Shown here: positions 36,171 through 46,036 of the stretch, piece by piece
Layout of the letters: each line of letters begins with the position of its first letter
Numbering within the stretch: position 1 is the first letter of the stretch
Assembly (NCBI GenBank): GCA_002747035.1
Contig: PDRZ01000014.1
Location: 205,553 to 269,552, forward strand
Direction of reading: 5' to 3'
Length of the DNA stretch: 64,000 nucleotides
From: Rhodobacterales bacterium
Lineage (GTDB): Bacteria; Pseudomonadota; Alphaproteobacteria; Rhodobacterales; Rhodobacteraceae
Position numbers and translations under genes: made by a program
Notes under the pieces: generated by a model
Told to the model about the DNA's origin: nothing
Database searches by the model: none
The model's input: only the letters and a program-made list of their open reading frames with translations

Positions 36171-37493
36171 TTATCCGCGCGCCTTGATGGTCTGTAACAA
36201 CGGCAGCAACGCGCCCATGTCGGGACCATGGGCTTTGCCCGTCAACGCCTTGCGCAGCGGCATGAACAGCCCGCGGCCCTTGCGGCCCGTGGCCTCCTTC
36301 ACCGCCTTGGTCCAGTTGCCCCAGCTGTCGCCGTCAAACGGCGCGTCCGGCAACATCGCCATCGCCTGCGCCACGAACTCGGCGTCTTCGTCTTCGATCA
36401 CCGGCTCGGCACCATCCCGGCAAATTGCCCACCACGCGGCAATATCGGCCCGGGTGTCGATGTTTTCGCGGATCACGGCCCAGAACGGCGCGGCCACATC
36501 GCCGGGCACCCCGGCTGCGTCCAACTCGCCCTGCACATCGGCCATGGCCGTGGCGTGCAGCACCTTGGCGGTCAGCGGGCCAAGGTCGGCCACGTCGAAT
36601 TTTGTCGGCGCGGTGCCAAAATGGGTGATCTCGAACCCGTCGATCAACTGCGCCATGTCCTCGCGCAACTCCACCGGATCGCTGGAGCCCAGCCGCGCCA
36701 TAAGCGACAAAAGCGCCATCGGCTCGATCCCCTGTTCGCGCAGATCGCGCAGGGCCAGCGTACCAAGACGTTTGGACAGCGCCTCACCCTGTGGCCCGGT
36801 CAGAAGCGAATGGTGGGCAAACTCGGGCACGGCACCGCCCAGCGCCTGAATGATCTGGATCTGGGTGGCGGTGTTGGTCACGTGATCGGACCCGCGCACC
36901 ACATGGGTCACGCCCATTTCCGTATCATCCACCACCGAAGCCAGCGTATAAAGGAACTGCCCGTCGGCGCGGATCAGAACCGGGTCGCTGACGCTGGCCG
37001 CATCAATCGACACGTCACCCACGATCCCGTCTTTCCACTCGATCCGTTCCTGGTCCAGCTTGAACCGCCAATACCCCCCCCGCTCGGCGCGCAACGCGTC
37101 CTTTTCACCGTCGGACAAGGCCAGAGCAGCGCGATCATAAACCGGCGGCTTGCCCATGTTCAGCTGTTTCTTGCGTTTCAGGTCAAGCTCGGTCGGGCTT
37201 TCGAAACACTCGTAAAACCGCCCCATGTCACGCAAACGGTCGGCGGCGGCGGTGTAGCGGTCCAACCGTTCCGACTGGCGCTCAACCTTGTCCCAGGTCA
37301 GGCCAAGCCATTCCAGATCCTGCTTGATCGCATCGACATATTCCTCTTTCGACCGCTCCGGGTCGGTATCGTCGATACGCAGGATGAAGGTCCCCCCCGC
37401 CTTGCGGGCGATCAGGTAATTCATCAGCGCGGTGCGCAGGTTGCCAACATGGATAAAGCCGGTCGGCGACGGGGCGAAACGGGTGGTGGTCAT
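36171..37493 (-). CDS. gltX: glutamate--tRNA ligase
   Basis: 440 residues, class I aminoacyl-tRNA synthetase. The HIGH-type motif is FIHVGN at residues 13-18 and the KMSKS-type motif is ALSKR at 238-242. It charges tRNA-Glu and, in bacteria without GlnRS, also tRNA-Gln, which is then amidated by GatCAB. The protein is at the short end for GluRS. Rhodobacteraceae often carry two gltX genes of about 440 and 465-470 residues, and this length fits the shorter one. A second copy is not in this window. It is otherwise complete. Confidence 0.93.
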   Translation of the reverse strand: MTTTRFAPSPTGFIHVGNLRTALMNYLIARKAGGTFILRIDDTDPERSKEEYVDAIKQDLEWLGLTWDKVERQSERLDRYTAAADRLRDMGRFYECFESPTELDLKRKKQLNMGKPPVYDRAALALSDGEKDALRAERGGYWRFKLDQERIEWKDGIVGDVSIDAASVSDPVLIRADGQFLYTLASVVDDTEMGVTHVVRGSDHVTNTATQIQIIQALGGAVPEFAHHSLLTGPQGEALSKRLGTLALRDLREQGIEPMALLSLMARLGSSDPVELREDMAQLIDGFEITHFGTAPTKFDVADLGPLTAKVLHATAMADVQGELDAAGVPGDVAAPFWAVIRENIDTRADIAAWWAICRDGAEPVIEDEDAEFVAQAMAMLPDAPFDGDSWGNWTKAVKEATGRKGRGLFMPLRKALTGKAHGPDMGALLPLLQTIKARG

Positions 37494-37661
37494 GATGCGA
37501 TCCTCGGGTTGCCCGCGCCTGTTGTCACAGCTCCGGGCGAATGTCCAGTAAACGGTGTGCCAAACCGGTTTTACCCCCGCCGCACCAGCATGGTCAAAGG
37601 CCCGCGAAACGCCCGATCGCCAAAACCTGCCCCGCCAAGCCGTCCCCCAACAAGCTACCCC

Positions 37662-38990
37662 CTAGCCGTGGGTCGGCCACACGCGATGTTCATCGTCGAT
37701 CACAAAGGGATGGGCATGGTGCCGCCCGCCATGGGCACGCAGATGGGGGTGATCGGCGGGCAAATCCGGGTGATCGTGCTCCAACGGGCCTTGTGTGCCC
37801 TCGGGCCAGAGCCGCCCCCCAACCAACCCGCTGACCAGCGCAATCGCGCCGCCAAGGGCCAGAGCGACCCCAAGCCCAAGCGCCGCCCCGGCCCAGCCCA
37901 TAAAGGGATAGGCAAAAAGCCAACAGGCATGGGACAGGGCAAACTGGGCGGCAAAGATCGCCGGGCGGTCCTCTTCACGGGCAGAGCGGCGCAACAACCG
38001 CCCCGAGGGTGTCAGAACAGCGGAATAAAGCGCGCCAATCAGGACCCAGACCAACAGCGTGACCCACCATGACGGCCAACCGGTCATTACAACGAACAGG
38101 CCAGAGCCAAGCCCCAGACCGCCAAGCCCCGTGGCGGCCCGGATCATGATCCACCGATCCGCCACGTGATCCAACAGGCGCGGCAGGCTCAGAGCGGAAA
38201 GCATCGACCCGACGCCAAAGGCCCCCATGATCACCGCCAACCCGCCTTCGCCCAACCCATAGGCGCTGCGTGCCACCACAACCGAATTGACAAGCACAAA
38301 AGCCGCCACCGCCGTTGCCGCCATGTTCAACGCCAACAATCCGCGCAACCGCGGCGTGGCCAGGTAAATCCGCGACCCACGCCACAGACGTTCGCGAAAC
38401 GGTCGCGGGTGATCTCCCCGGAGCGGAGGCACGGGCGTGCTGCCCACCAAAACCGCCGACCCCAGAAACCCGATCACGGTGCCCACGAACAGCCCGTGAA
38501 AGCTCATCACCATCAACAACGCCCCCGCCAGAGCCGGGGACAACAGGTTCTCGATGTCATAGGCCATGCGCGACAGGGACAGCGCGCGGGTATAGTCTTC
38601 TTCCTTGGGCAGAACATCCGGGATCACCGCCTGAAACGCTGGCGTAAACGTGGCGCTGGCCAGTTGCAGCAGGAAAATCAACAGATAAATCTGCCAGATC
38701 GCATCGACAAAGGGCAAACACATCGCCACGCCCGCGCGGATCAGATCGGCCCCGATCAACACCGCCTTGCGGGGCAGGGATTGCACCAGCGCCGCCGCAA
38801 TCGGCGACAGGCCCACATAAGCGACCATCTTGAGCGCATAGGCCGTGCCCAACACGACCCCTGCCCGGTCCCCGGCAAAGTCATAGGCCTGAAGCCCAAG
38901 CGCAACCGTCAGCAAACCGGTGCCCAGAAGCGCAACAACCTGCGCCGCGAAAAGCCGCGCAAAAACCGGATGGTGCAGAATGCCAATCAT
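37662..38990 (-). CDS. MFS transporter with histidine-rich C-terminal tail
   Basis: 442 residues, twelve membrane helices of the major facilitator superfamily (enterobactin-exporter/MFS_3-like branch). The helix 2-3 loop SLPRKAVLIGADLIRAG is typical. The unusual part is the last ~45 residues, cytoplasmic, with about ten histidines (EHDHPDLPADHPHLRAHGG, then RHHAHPF). Such tails bind transition metals in several Ni2+, Co2+ or Zn2+ exporters, so metal or metal-chelate export is suggested. No metal regulator is adjacent. The family call is firm; the metal link is inference. Confidence 0.85.
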   Translation of the reverse strand: MIGILHHPVFARLFAAQVVALLGTGLLTVALGLQAYDFAGDRAGVVLGTAYALKMVAYVGLSPIAAALVQSLPRKAVLIGADLIRAGVAMCLPFVDAIWQIYLLIFLLQLASATFTPAFQAVIPDVLPKEEDYTRALSLSRMAYDIENLLSPALAGALLMVMSFHGLFVGTVIGFLGSAVLVGSTPVPPLRGDHPRPFRERLWRGSRIYLATPRLRGLLALNMAATAVAAFVLVNSVVVARSAYGLGEGGLAVIMGAFGVGSMLSALSLPRLLDHVADRWIMIRAATGLGGLGLGSGLFVVMTGWPSWWVTLLVWVLIGALYSAVLTPSGRLLRRSAREEDRPAIFAAQFALSHACWLFAYPFMGWAGAALGLGVALALGGAIALVSGLVGGRLWPEGTQGPLEHDHPDLPADHPHLRAHGGRHHAHPFVIDDEHRVWPTHG

Positions 38991-39005
38991 GGCCCACAGC
39001 CCGGA

Positions 39006-40415
39006 TCAGTTGCCAACAAGTGCCCCATTTTCCCAAGTCCCGCTTTCTTCTCCACCTGAGTAATAAACCATGGTGCCCGCGCCCTGGCGTTTTCCGCGCA
39101 GGAAAGTGCCGGTATAGACATCGCCATTGGCATAGGTCGCAACCCCCTGCCCGGAAATCTCTCCGCCTTTCCAGTCGCCGACATAGCGGAACCCGTCCGG
39201 CATCTGGATTTCTCCCTTTCCCTCGCGCTGGCCGTTGTGGAAACTGCCCTTGTAGACGGTGCCGTCGGGATAGGTGGCGGTGCCTTCGCCCTCGCGCTGA
39301 CCTGCGACCCAGGCCCCCTCGTAGCGATACCCATCGGCATAGGTCATCACCCCCTGCCCGTGGTTCTTGGCATTGACGAAGCCACCCTCATAGGTCACGC
39401 CGTCGGCATAAGCCGCCTTGCCCTGCCCCTCGATGACGCCCTGAACCCAGTTGCCTTCATAGGTAGAGCCATCGGGATAGGTAATCTTGCCCATACCATC
39501 GGCCAGTCCGCCCCGGAACTGTCCGGCATATTGCGATCCGTCGGGATAGGTTACACGACCTTCGCCCTCGATCTGTCCGGCGACCCAGTCGCCTTCGTAA
39601 CGATAGCCATCCGCGCCGTTGAACACGCCCTTGCCCTGGCGGCGGTCATCGCTGAAATCACCGTCATAGGTGTCACCGTTGGCATAAACCACCCGGCCCC
39701 TGCCCTCGCGTCGCCCGGCGACCAGCGTGCCTTCATAGACATCGCCATTGGGTTGAGTCAGCTTGCCGGTGCCGTTGATCTGACCATCCTTCCAGAGGCC
39801 GGTGTAAACCAACCCGTCGGGCATGGTCAGAACCCCTTTGCCCTCGCGGGCACCGTTGACAATCTGGCCCTCATAGACGGCCTTGTCGGGATAGGTGATC
39901 CTGCCCATTCCGTCCTTGACCCCGTTGACCCACTCGCCGTCGTAAACATAGCCGTTGGGCGAGGTCATCACCCCGCGCCCGTGGTGCATGGCGTTGCGGA
40001 ACCCGCCTTCGTAACGCACCCCGTTGGCATAAATGGCCAGCCCTTCGCCAAGGATCTTGCCATCCTTCCAGCCGCCCTCATAGGTGCCGCCATCGGAAAA
40101 CACGATCTTGCCCACGCCCTCGGGTTTGCCCTTGGCAAACTCGCCTTCGTAAACCGACCCGTTGGGAAAGCGCGCCACACCCTTGCCGCGAATCTCGCCC
40201 TGCACCCAATCGCCGCTGTATTCATAGCCGTTGGGCAACCGATAGGTGCCGGTGCCGTGCTGTAGCCCGTCCTTGAACGTGCCCTCATACACCCCGCCAT
40301 CGTCATATTGCTTGGTCAGAACCTTCCCGTCCTGGGCCCAAACTGCCCCCGCCGCCCCGGCGAGGCCAAGCGCAAGCGTGTAAGCGCCCAGGCGGTGTTT
40401 CAGCGGTGATGTCAT
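39006..40415 (-). CDS. exported MORN-repeat protein
   Basis: 469 residues from ATG 40415; upstream in-frame starts precede a cysteine/proline-rich stretch without family character. A signal peptide ends at VWAQ (about residue 27). The rest is eighteen consecutive 23-residue MORN repeats of the form YEG-x4-G-x3-G-x-G-x4-(N/D)-G, plus a degenerate nineteenth unit at the C-terminus. MORN repeats form an elongated beta-hairpin ribbon that binds proteins or lipids. Export and the lack of an enzymatic domain point to a periplasmic scaffold or envelope-binding role. It is divergent from nadE. Partner unknown. Confidence 0.85.
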   Translation of the reverse strand: MTSPLKHRLGAYTLALGLAGAAGAVWAQDGKVLTKQYDDGGVYEGTFKDGLQHGTGTYRLPNGYEYSGDWVQGEIRGKGVARFPNGSVYEGEFAKGKPEGVGKIVFSDGGTYEGGWKDGKILGEGLAIYANGVRYEGGFRNAMHHGRGVMTSPNGYVYDGEWVNGVKDGMGRITYPDKAVYEGQIVNGAREGKGVLTMPDGLVYTGLWKDGQINGTGKLTQPNGDVYEGTLVAGRREGRGRVVYANGDTYDGDFSDDRRQGKGVFNGADGYRYEGDWVAGQIEGEGRVTYPDGSQYAGQFRGGLADGMGKITYPDGSTYEGNWVQGVIEGQGKAAYADGVTYEGGFVNAKNHGQGVMTYADGYRYEGAWVAGQREGEGTATYPDGTVYKGSFHNGQREGKGEIQMPDGFRYVGDWKGGEISGQGVATYANGDVYTGTFLRGKRQGAGTMVYYSGGEESGTWENGALVGN

Positions 40416-40639
40416 GTGGCCCGTCCCCATTCGGTGGTGTTTTTGCCGTCTCTCAGGTGAGGGAAATCTAAGCGAGCAGCGACAGCGGGGCAACGTCTTT
40501 TGGGCGTTGGGTGGCAAAAGGGCGGCAAAAGGATGGCAAATCGGCTTTCCCTCGCGCCGCGTTGCGCTTAAATCTTGGTTCAGGGATTGGTCACAGGGTG
40601 ATCCGGCCACAGGGGCCGCAGCAATACGGGGCAAAGACT

Positions 40640-42298
40640 ATGAGCGACACATTCCGGCTGACACTGGCCCAGTTGAACCCCACCGTCGGGGATATCGAAG
40701 GCAATGCGCAAAAAGCGCGTGAGGCCTGGCAACAGGGGCGTGATGCGGGGGCGGACATGGTGGCGCTGCCCGAAATGTTCATCACTGGATACAACACCCA
40801 GGACCTTGTGATGAAACCGATTTTTCACCAAACCGCGATTGCGGCGGTGCAACAGCTGGCGGTCGACTGCGCCGACGGGCCCGCGCTGGCCATCGGGGGG
40901 CCGGCCATCGAAGGCGCGTCGCTTTTCAACGCCTATTACATCCTGAAAAACGGCAAGGTGGCGACCACCGTTCTGAAACACCACCTGCCCAATGAAACCG
41001 TGTTCGACGAGGTGCGGATTTTCGACAGCGGCCCGCTTTCGGCACCTTATGCGGTGGGCGGCACCCGGATCGGCAGCCCTATCTGTGAAGATGGCTGGCA
41101 TTCCGACGTGGCCGAAACCCTCTCTGAAACCGGGGCGGAATTTCTTTTAATTCCAAACGGCTCTCCTTATTTCCGCAACAAGATGGAAACGCGGTTCAAC
41201 TATATGGTATCGCGGGTCGTGGAAACCGGTCTGCCGCTGATTTACCTCAACATGGTCGGGGGGCAGGATGACCAGGTGTTTGACGGCGGCACCTTTGCTC
41301 TGAACCGGGGCGGAGAGCTGGCAGTGCAACTGCCCATGTTTGACGAAGAGATCGCCCATATCGACCTCATGCGCGGCGATGACGGCTGGCGGATCGTACC
41401 GGGACCAAAGGCGCATCTGCCCGACGAATGGGAACAGGATTACCGCGCCATGGTCGACTCTTTGCGCGACTACATGGGCAAAACCGGGTTTTCCCGTGTG
41501 CTTCTGGGCCTTTCGGGCGGAATCGACAGCGCGATAGTCGCCACCATCGCCGCTGATGCGCTGGGGCCAGAGAACGTGCGCTGCGTGATGCTGCCGTCGG
41601 AATACACCTCGCAAAGCTCGCTGGACGATGCCACCGCCGTGGCCGCCGCGCTGGGATGCCGCTATGACACCGTGCCCATTGCCGAAAGCCGCGCGGCGGT
41701 GACCAACACGCTGGCCCCGCTGTTCGAAGGCACCGAACCGGGCCTGACCGAGGAAAACATCCAATCGCGCCTGCGCGGCCTGCTTCTGATGGCGCTCTCC
41801 AACAAATTCGGCGCGATGCTGTTGACCACCGGCAACAAATCCGAGGTCGCGGTGGGCTATGCCACGATCTATGGCGACATGGCCGGTGGCTATAACCCGA
41901 TCAAGGACATGTACAAAACCCGCGTCTTTGAAACCTGCCGGTGGCGCAACGCCAATCACCGCGACTGGATGATGGGTCCGGCGGGCGAAGTCATCCCGCC
42001 CCGCGTGATCGACAAACCCCCCACGGCGGAACTGCGCGAAGATCAGAAGGATGAGGATTCCCTCCCCCCTTACGAGGTGCTGGACGCCATCCTTGACCTG
42101 TTGGTGGATCAGGAGGCCTCGGTCGCCGATTGCGTCGCCGCCGGGTATGACCGTGACACGGTGAAAAAGGTCGAACACCTGCTTTACATCAGCGAATACA
42201 AACGCTTTCAATCCGCGCCCGGCACCCGTTTGACCAAACGCGCCTTCTGGCTTGACCGGCGCTATCCGATTGTCAGCCGCTGGCGCGATCCGTCCTAA
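40640..42298 (+). CDS. nadE: glutamine-dependent NAD+ synthetase
   Basis: 552 residues from ATG 40640; an in-frame start at 40511 adds unrelated residues. The N-terminal nitrilase-type glutaminase has catalytic E45, K113 and C149 (SPICEDGW). The C-terminal synthetase has the PP-loop SGGIDS at 292-297. It makes NAD+ from deamido-NAD+, ATP and glutamine-derived ammonia, the last step of NAD synthesis. It is a single-gene unit divergent from the MORN gene. The stop TAA (42296-42298) is the first part of an A2 palindrome. Confidence 0.96.
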   Translation: MSDTFRLTLAQLNPTVGDIEGNAQKAREAWQQGRDAGADMVALPEMFITGYNTQDLVMKPIFHQTAIAAVQQLAVDCADGPALAIGGPAIEGASLFNAYYILKNGKVATTVLKHHLPNETVFDEVRIFDSGPLSAPYAVGGTRIGSPICEDGWHSDVAETLSETGAEFLLIPNGSPYFRNKMETRFNYMVSRVVETGLPLIYLNMVGGQDDQVFDGGTFALNRGGELAVQLPMFDEEIAHIDLMRGDDGWRIVPGPKAHLPDEWEQDYRAMVDSLRDYMGKTGFSRVLLGLSGGIDSAIVATIAADALGPENVRCVMLPSEYTSQSSLDDATAVAAALGCRYDTVPIAESRAAVTNTLAPLFEGTEPGLTEENIQSRLRGLLLMALSNKFGAMLLTTGNKSEVAVGYATIYGDMAGGYNPIKDMYKTRVFETCRWRNANHRDWMMGPAGEVIPPRVIDKPPTAELREDQKDEDSLPPYEVLDAILDLLVDQEASVADCVAAGYDRDTVKKVEHLLYISEYKRFQSAPGTRLTKRAFWLDRRYPIVSRWRDPS

Positions 42299-42347
42299 AG
42301 CGTTTTCAGCTATTGCTGTGATCCACACGCGAACCGGAGCCGCTTTA
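42296..42347. repeat. intergenic palindrome, family A2, copy 1
   Basis: TAAAGCGTTTTCAGC on the left, TATTGCTGTGATCC in the centre, CGCTTTA at the right end. The right arm has diverged. The left TAA is the nadE stop codon. Confidence 0.75.
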
Positions 42348-42375
42348 AAGTAAAGGGCGGCACCCCTGCTGTGCC

Positions 42376-43392
42376 CTACTTCTCCTGCCCCCGAATCTGG
42401 TTCGGGGTCACGCCGAACACCTGACGAAACGCCTTTGACATGGCCGTGGTGCCGGAAAACCCACAGGCAATGGCGATTTCAACCAACGGCATCCGGGTTT
42501 CAACGACCAGCGACTGGGCCCGTTTCAGGCGGATTTTCTTGTAGGTCCGCGCGGGCGAGCTGCTGAGCTGGATCTTGAACAACCGTTCCAGCTGACGCGG
42601 CGACGCCCCCACCTGTCTGGCGATCGCGCTCATCGGCAACGGCTCTTCGATCGTGTCCTCCATCAACTGAAGCGCACGTTTCAACGGCCCCTGCAGGAAA
42701 GCGTTGCCCTGGGCCTGCCCCCGCGGCTGTTCGCGATGAAACCCGCGCAGCCCGTCCAGCACCAGAAGGCTTGCCATCTCGGACCGCTCATAGGGGTTCA
42801 GCAACTCGCCCAGCAGCGAAAACATGACATCCACCGCATGGCCCCGCCCGGCACAGGTCAGCACCCCATTGCCAAATTCGGCCAACCGCGTGGACAGGTC
42901 GGAATAATCCCCCACCTCGTTCAAAACGGGGATATCGCGCCAATGGGTGGTCGCCGGGCGCGCTTCGGGCGACAGTTTGACAAACTCGGTGGCCGCGTCG
43001 GACAACACCACCACCGGGCGTTTGTGCCGCTGCATCGCCCGCACCCGTTTGATCCATCCCGCGCCGTTGCATTCCTCGCCGCCGATGATGACAAGACAGT
43101 CGGGCAAGGTGCTGCCCTCAATCGCCGGTTCGGCCCGCACCATGACATCCCCGTTGGCCACCAGCCCGGGCAGGTCCGACACGATGCTGCGCGCAAAGCG
43201 GATCGCCTCCTGCACCTCGTTCGCCGCATCCAGAAGGGCCATGACCGCCCCCAGTTCGAGATGGGAAAACCGTGGCTGAACAAAGACTTCAAACCGCACC
43301 ACGGCAGGACCATCATCGCCACCGGCCTCGGGGCGCGCCAATATTCCCGCGCCCTGGGACTGCGGATCATTGCCGCCAGAAGGATCGTTCAT
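42376..43392 (-). CDS. GlxA family (DJ-1/PfpI + AraC) transcriptional regulator
   Basis: 338 residues from ATG 43392, which follows a GGGGGG-rich site; in-frame codons reach 43737 but are GC-rich shadow sequence. Residues ~35-215 form a DJ-1/PfpI-like domain beginning RFEVFVQPRFSHLELGAVMALLD. The last ~110 residues carry two AraC-type helix-turn-helix motifs, with MSAIARQVGASPRQLERLFK and LVEIAIACGFSGTTAMSKAFRQ. This architecture is typical of regulators of betaine, carnitine, dimethylglycine or arginine metabolism. Its target is not evident locally. It converges on the nadE repeat. Confidence 0.88.
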   Translation of the reverse strand: MNDPSGGNDPQSQGAGILARPEAGGDDGPAVVRFEVFVQPRFSHLELGAVMALLDAANEVQEAIRFARSIVSDLPGLVANGDVMVRAEPAIEGSTLPDCLVIIGGEECNGAGWIKRVRAMQRHKRPVVVLSDAATEFVKLSPEARPATTHWRDIPVLNEVGDYSDLSTRLAEFGNGVLTCAGRGHAVDVMFSLLGELLNPYERSEMASLLVLDGLRGFHREQPRGQAQGNAFLQGPLKRALQLMEDTIEEPLPMSAIARQVGASPRQLERLFKIQLSSSPARTYKKIRLKRAQSLVVETRMPLVEIAIACGFSGTTAMSKAFRQVFGVTPNQIRGQEK

Positions 43393-43586
43393 CGCCATCC
43401 CCCCTTGTCGCAGTTTGCAGGCGGGTTGAAAAGGGTCCGCCCCCCCGATTTGCCCCCGGTCAGGGTCCGTCATGGGCCGGACACGGATGAAACACACGGA
43501 TGAAACTGTCTTGTGCAATGGGCGGCATGTCGGCCACATATTCCTGTTCGCAACGCAGGTCGTACAAACGCCCGGGGGCGATCCTG

Positions 43587-44483
43587 TCAACGCCCGCCGA
43601 TCCCCGACACGATCTGATTGCACAACCATAAAACCGCCGCATCCCCATCGCGATGGCGGTGGCGATAGAGATAGGTTTCCAGCGGCGGCACCGCGACGGG
43701 CAAAGGTTTCTGAACAAGGTTCTGCTGTGCCACCCACTTGGCGGGCGCAGTGATCAGATAGTCTCCGGCCTGCACCACCGCCGCCGCCGAAACATAATTC
43801 TGCAACCGTAGCGCGACATCGCGGCGTTGGCCCGCGCGGCGCAAAACGCTATCCACCGCCGCGCCCCCGTCGCGCCGCCCGGACACATGGACATGGGCCT
43901 GGGACAGATAGGCGTCCAGGGTCAAATCACCCGCCGCCAGTACATGCCCCGGCCGCATGGCACAGACGAAACTGTCCACCTCGAACGGCTCCCGGATCAA
44001 CCCGGCGGTTTCCGGCAACGCAATGTCCACGGCCACGTCAATGGCACCCGAGGCCAGCGCCGCCGCGATATCCTTGCGCCCGGCACGAAAGCTGCGAAAG
44101 GACAGGCCCGGCCAATTCCCGCCCTGCCCGCCCAGAAACGCAAAAACCGACATGTCCAGAAGGTCGATCACCGACAGGCGAAACACCCGCCGCGACCGCT
44201 CCGGATCAAACCGCACCGTCGCCTGGGCCGAAATGGTCAGCAACCGCAGCGCCTCGCTTACCGTGTCGCGAATGCTTTCGGCATAGGCGGTTGGCCGCAT
44301 CCCGGACCGGGTTTTCACGAACAAGGGATCGTCCAGCGCCACGCGCAACCGGGCCAGCGCATTGCTGACGCTGGGTTGCGACAGGGACAGGCTCTCGGCC
44401 GCCCGGGTCAGATTGCCTTCGCTGTAAATCCGATCGAATACCACGAACAGGTTCAAATCAATCTGCGTCAGCCGTTCAATCAT
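43587..44483 (-). CDS. LysR family transcriptional regulator
   Basis: 298 residues. The N-terminal winged helix (about 5-63) has NLTRAAESLSLSQPSVSNALARLR and FVKTRSGMRPT; the remainder is a periplasmic-binding-like effector domain. It closely resembles the NodD/PcaQ-like subgroup in its N-terminal RLTQIDLNLFVVFD. It is divergent from the acyl-CoA dehydrogenase at 44595, with 111 A+T-rich bases between, so activation of that gene is the natural hypothesis. The effector is unknown. Confidence 0.9.
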   Translation of the reverse strand: MIERLTQIDLNLFVVFDRIYSEGNLTRAAESLSLSQPSVSNALARLRVALDDPLFVKTRSGMRPTAYAESIRDTVSEALRLLTISAQATVRFDPERSRRVFRLSVIDLLDMSVFAFLGGQGGNWPGLSFRSFRAGRKDIAAALASGAIDVAVDIALPETAGLIREPFEVDSFVCAMRPGHVLAAGDLTLDAYLSQAHVHVSGRRDGGAAVDSVLRRAGQRRDVALRLQNYVSAAAVVQAGDYLITAPAKWVAQQNLVQKPLPVAVPPLETYLYRHRHRDGDAAVLWLCNQIVSGIGGR

Positions 44484-44594
44484 TCTTGTTGCCTATATCC
44501 AACATTTTAACTATCAATTTTTTAAATGACCAAACCCGTGCTAACAAGTCCCCGGATCTGATTTGACCAGACACGGATTAAAAGGACCCCCCGG

Positions 44595-45836
44595 ATGCAG
44601 TTTGCCTATTCCCAACGCTGCGAAGAGATGCGGCACAAGCTTCAATCCTTCATGGACGCCCATATCATCCCGCGCATCGCCCAGTATAACGGCGAAGTGC
44701 ATGACGGCATTTTCCCGGTCTCCTTCATGGAGGACCTCAAGGCGCTGGCCCGCGAAGAAGGGTTGTGGAACCTTTTCCTGCCGTCCCTGCGGGACGATGA
44801 ACCGGGTCAGGCGATGAGCAATCTGGACTATGCCCCTTTGGCCGAAATCATGGGCCGCGTCGCCTGGGCACCCGAGGTGTTCAACTGTAACGCCCCCGAT
44901 ACCGGCAATATGGAACTGCTCCACATGTTCGGCACGCCCGCGCAGAAAGAAACCTGGCTTACCCCGCTTTTGAACGGTGAAATCCGGTCGGCCTTTGCAA
45001 TGACGGAACCGGATGTGGCCTCGTCTGATGCCACCAATATCACCACCTCGATCCGCCGGGATGGAGGGGATTATGTCATCAACGGGCGTAAATGGTTCAT
45101 CTCCAATGCCTGTCACCCCAATTGCCGCCTGTTCATCGTAATGGGCAAAACCGATCCCAACGGGCCAACCCATCAACAGCAAAGCATGATCATCGTGCCC
45201 AAGGATACGCCCGGCGTTGAAATCCTGCGCAATCCGACCGTGTTGAACCACACGTCGCCCGAAGGACACGCCGAAATCCTGTTCCGGGATGTGCGGGTGC
45301 CCGCAGAGAACCTGTTGGGCGAAGAAGGCTCGGGCTTTGCTCTGGCCCAGGCCCGGTTGGGACCGGGGCGCATTCACCATTGCATGCGCTCAATCGGGGC
45401 GGCGGAACTGGCGCTTGAACTGATGGTCGAACGCAGCAAGGAACGCAAAACCTTTGGAAAATTCCTCTCTGATCAAGGGGTGGTGCGCGAATGGATCGCA
45501 AAATCCCGGATCGAGATCGAACAGGCCCGCCTGTTGGTGTTGAAAGCGGCATGGATGATCGACGAGGTCGGCGCACAGGCCGCGCGCAAGGAAATCTCGA
45601 TGATCAAGGTGGTTGCGCCCAGCCTGCACACCCGGGTCACCGACCGCGCGATCCAGAGTTTCGGCGCAATGGGGCTCACGCCCGATACCCCCCTGGCCGA
45701 TATCTACACCTGGGGGCGGGCGCTGCGATTTGCCGATGGGCCGGACGAGGTGCACCTGCAATCCATCGCCAAACTGGAACTGCGCGGACATCAGGCGGCG
45801 ACATCCCTGAACCACCTGACCCCGCCGGACCGCTGA
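44595..45836 (+). CDS. acyl-CoA dehydrogenase family protein
   Basis: 413 residues, FAD flavoprotein oxidising an acyl-CoA to its 2-enoyl form and passing electrons to ETF. Domain order is N-terminal helices, beta domain with [16 protein letters not shown], and the C-terminal helical domain with [26 protein letters not shown]. Sequence features, such as the long N-terminus and [17 protein letters not shown], place it near ACAD10/11-like dehydrogenases, which act on unusual or branched acyl-CoAs. It has a ribosome binding site AAAGGA at 44580-44585. It is a single gene, probably controlled by the divergent LysR protein. Confidence 0.92.
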   Translation: MQFAYSQRCEEMRHKLQSFMDAHIIPRIAQYNGEVHDGIFPVSFMEDLKALAREEGLWNLFLPSLRDDEPGQAMSNLDYAPLAEIMGRVAWAPEVFNCNAPDTGNMELLHMFGTPAQKETWLTPLLNGEIRSAFAMTEPDVASSDATNITTSIRRDGGDYVINGRKWFISNACHPNCRLFIVMGKTDPNGPTHQQQSMIIVPKDTPGVEILRNPTVLNHTSPEGHAEILFRDVRVPAENLLGEEGSGFALAQARLGPGRIHHCMRSIGAAELALELMVERSKERKTFGKFLSDQGVVREWIAKSRIEIEQARLLVLKAAWMIDEVGAQAARKEISMIKVVAPSLHTRVTDRAIQSFGAMGLTPDTPLADIYTWGRALRFADGPDEVHLQSIAKLELRGHQAATSLNHLTPPDR

Positions 45837-45944
45837 GACCGGCGGAAGGGGCTTAACAGGGGGGCAAATGCGCGCGCAGGAAGCTTTGCAAAAGCACTTG
45901 AAGTAAAATGGTTTTTTCAAACTCCTCGCAATTGCCCGACACAC

Positions 45945-45991
45945 AAAGCGTTTCCGGCTCTTGTTGGATTACGGCAAAAGCTGGAAACGCT
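45945..45991. repeat. intergenic palindrome, family A2, copy 2
   Basis: AAAGCGTTTCCGGCTCTTG and AAGCTGGAAACGC around TTGGATTACGGC. The terminal TA bases are lost on both ends. It lies between convergent genes and does not touch a stop codon. Confidence 0.75.
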
Positions 45992-46036
45992 CACAATCCT
46001 GATATGTTGCGCGGTTCTGCAACGCCTGTGCAAAGG

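Noticed and set aside
36228-38072. Long plus-strand open frame opposite gltX and the MFS gene
   Set aside because: Covers two clear genes and their gap on the other strand; no motifs.
42376-43737. Longer GlxA-type regulator starting at 43737
   Set aside because: The extra N-terminus is Cys/Pro/Arg-rich and has no family counterpart; the ATG at 43392 has a strong ribosome binding site.
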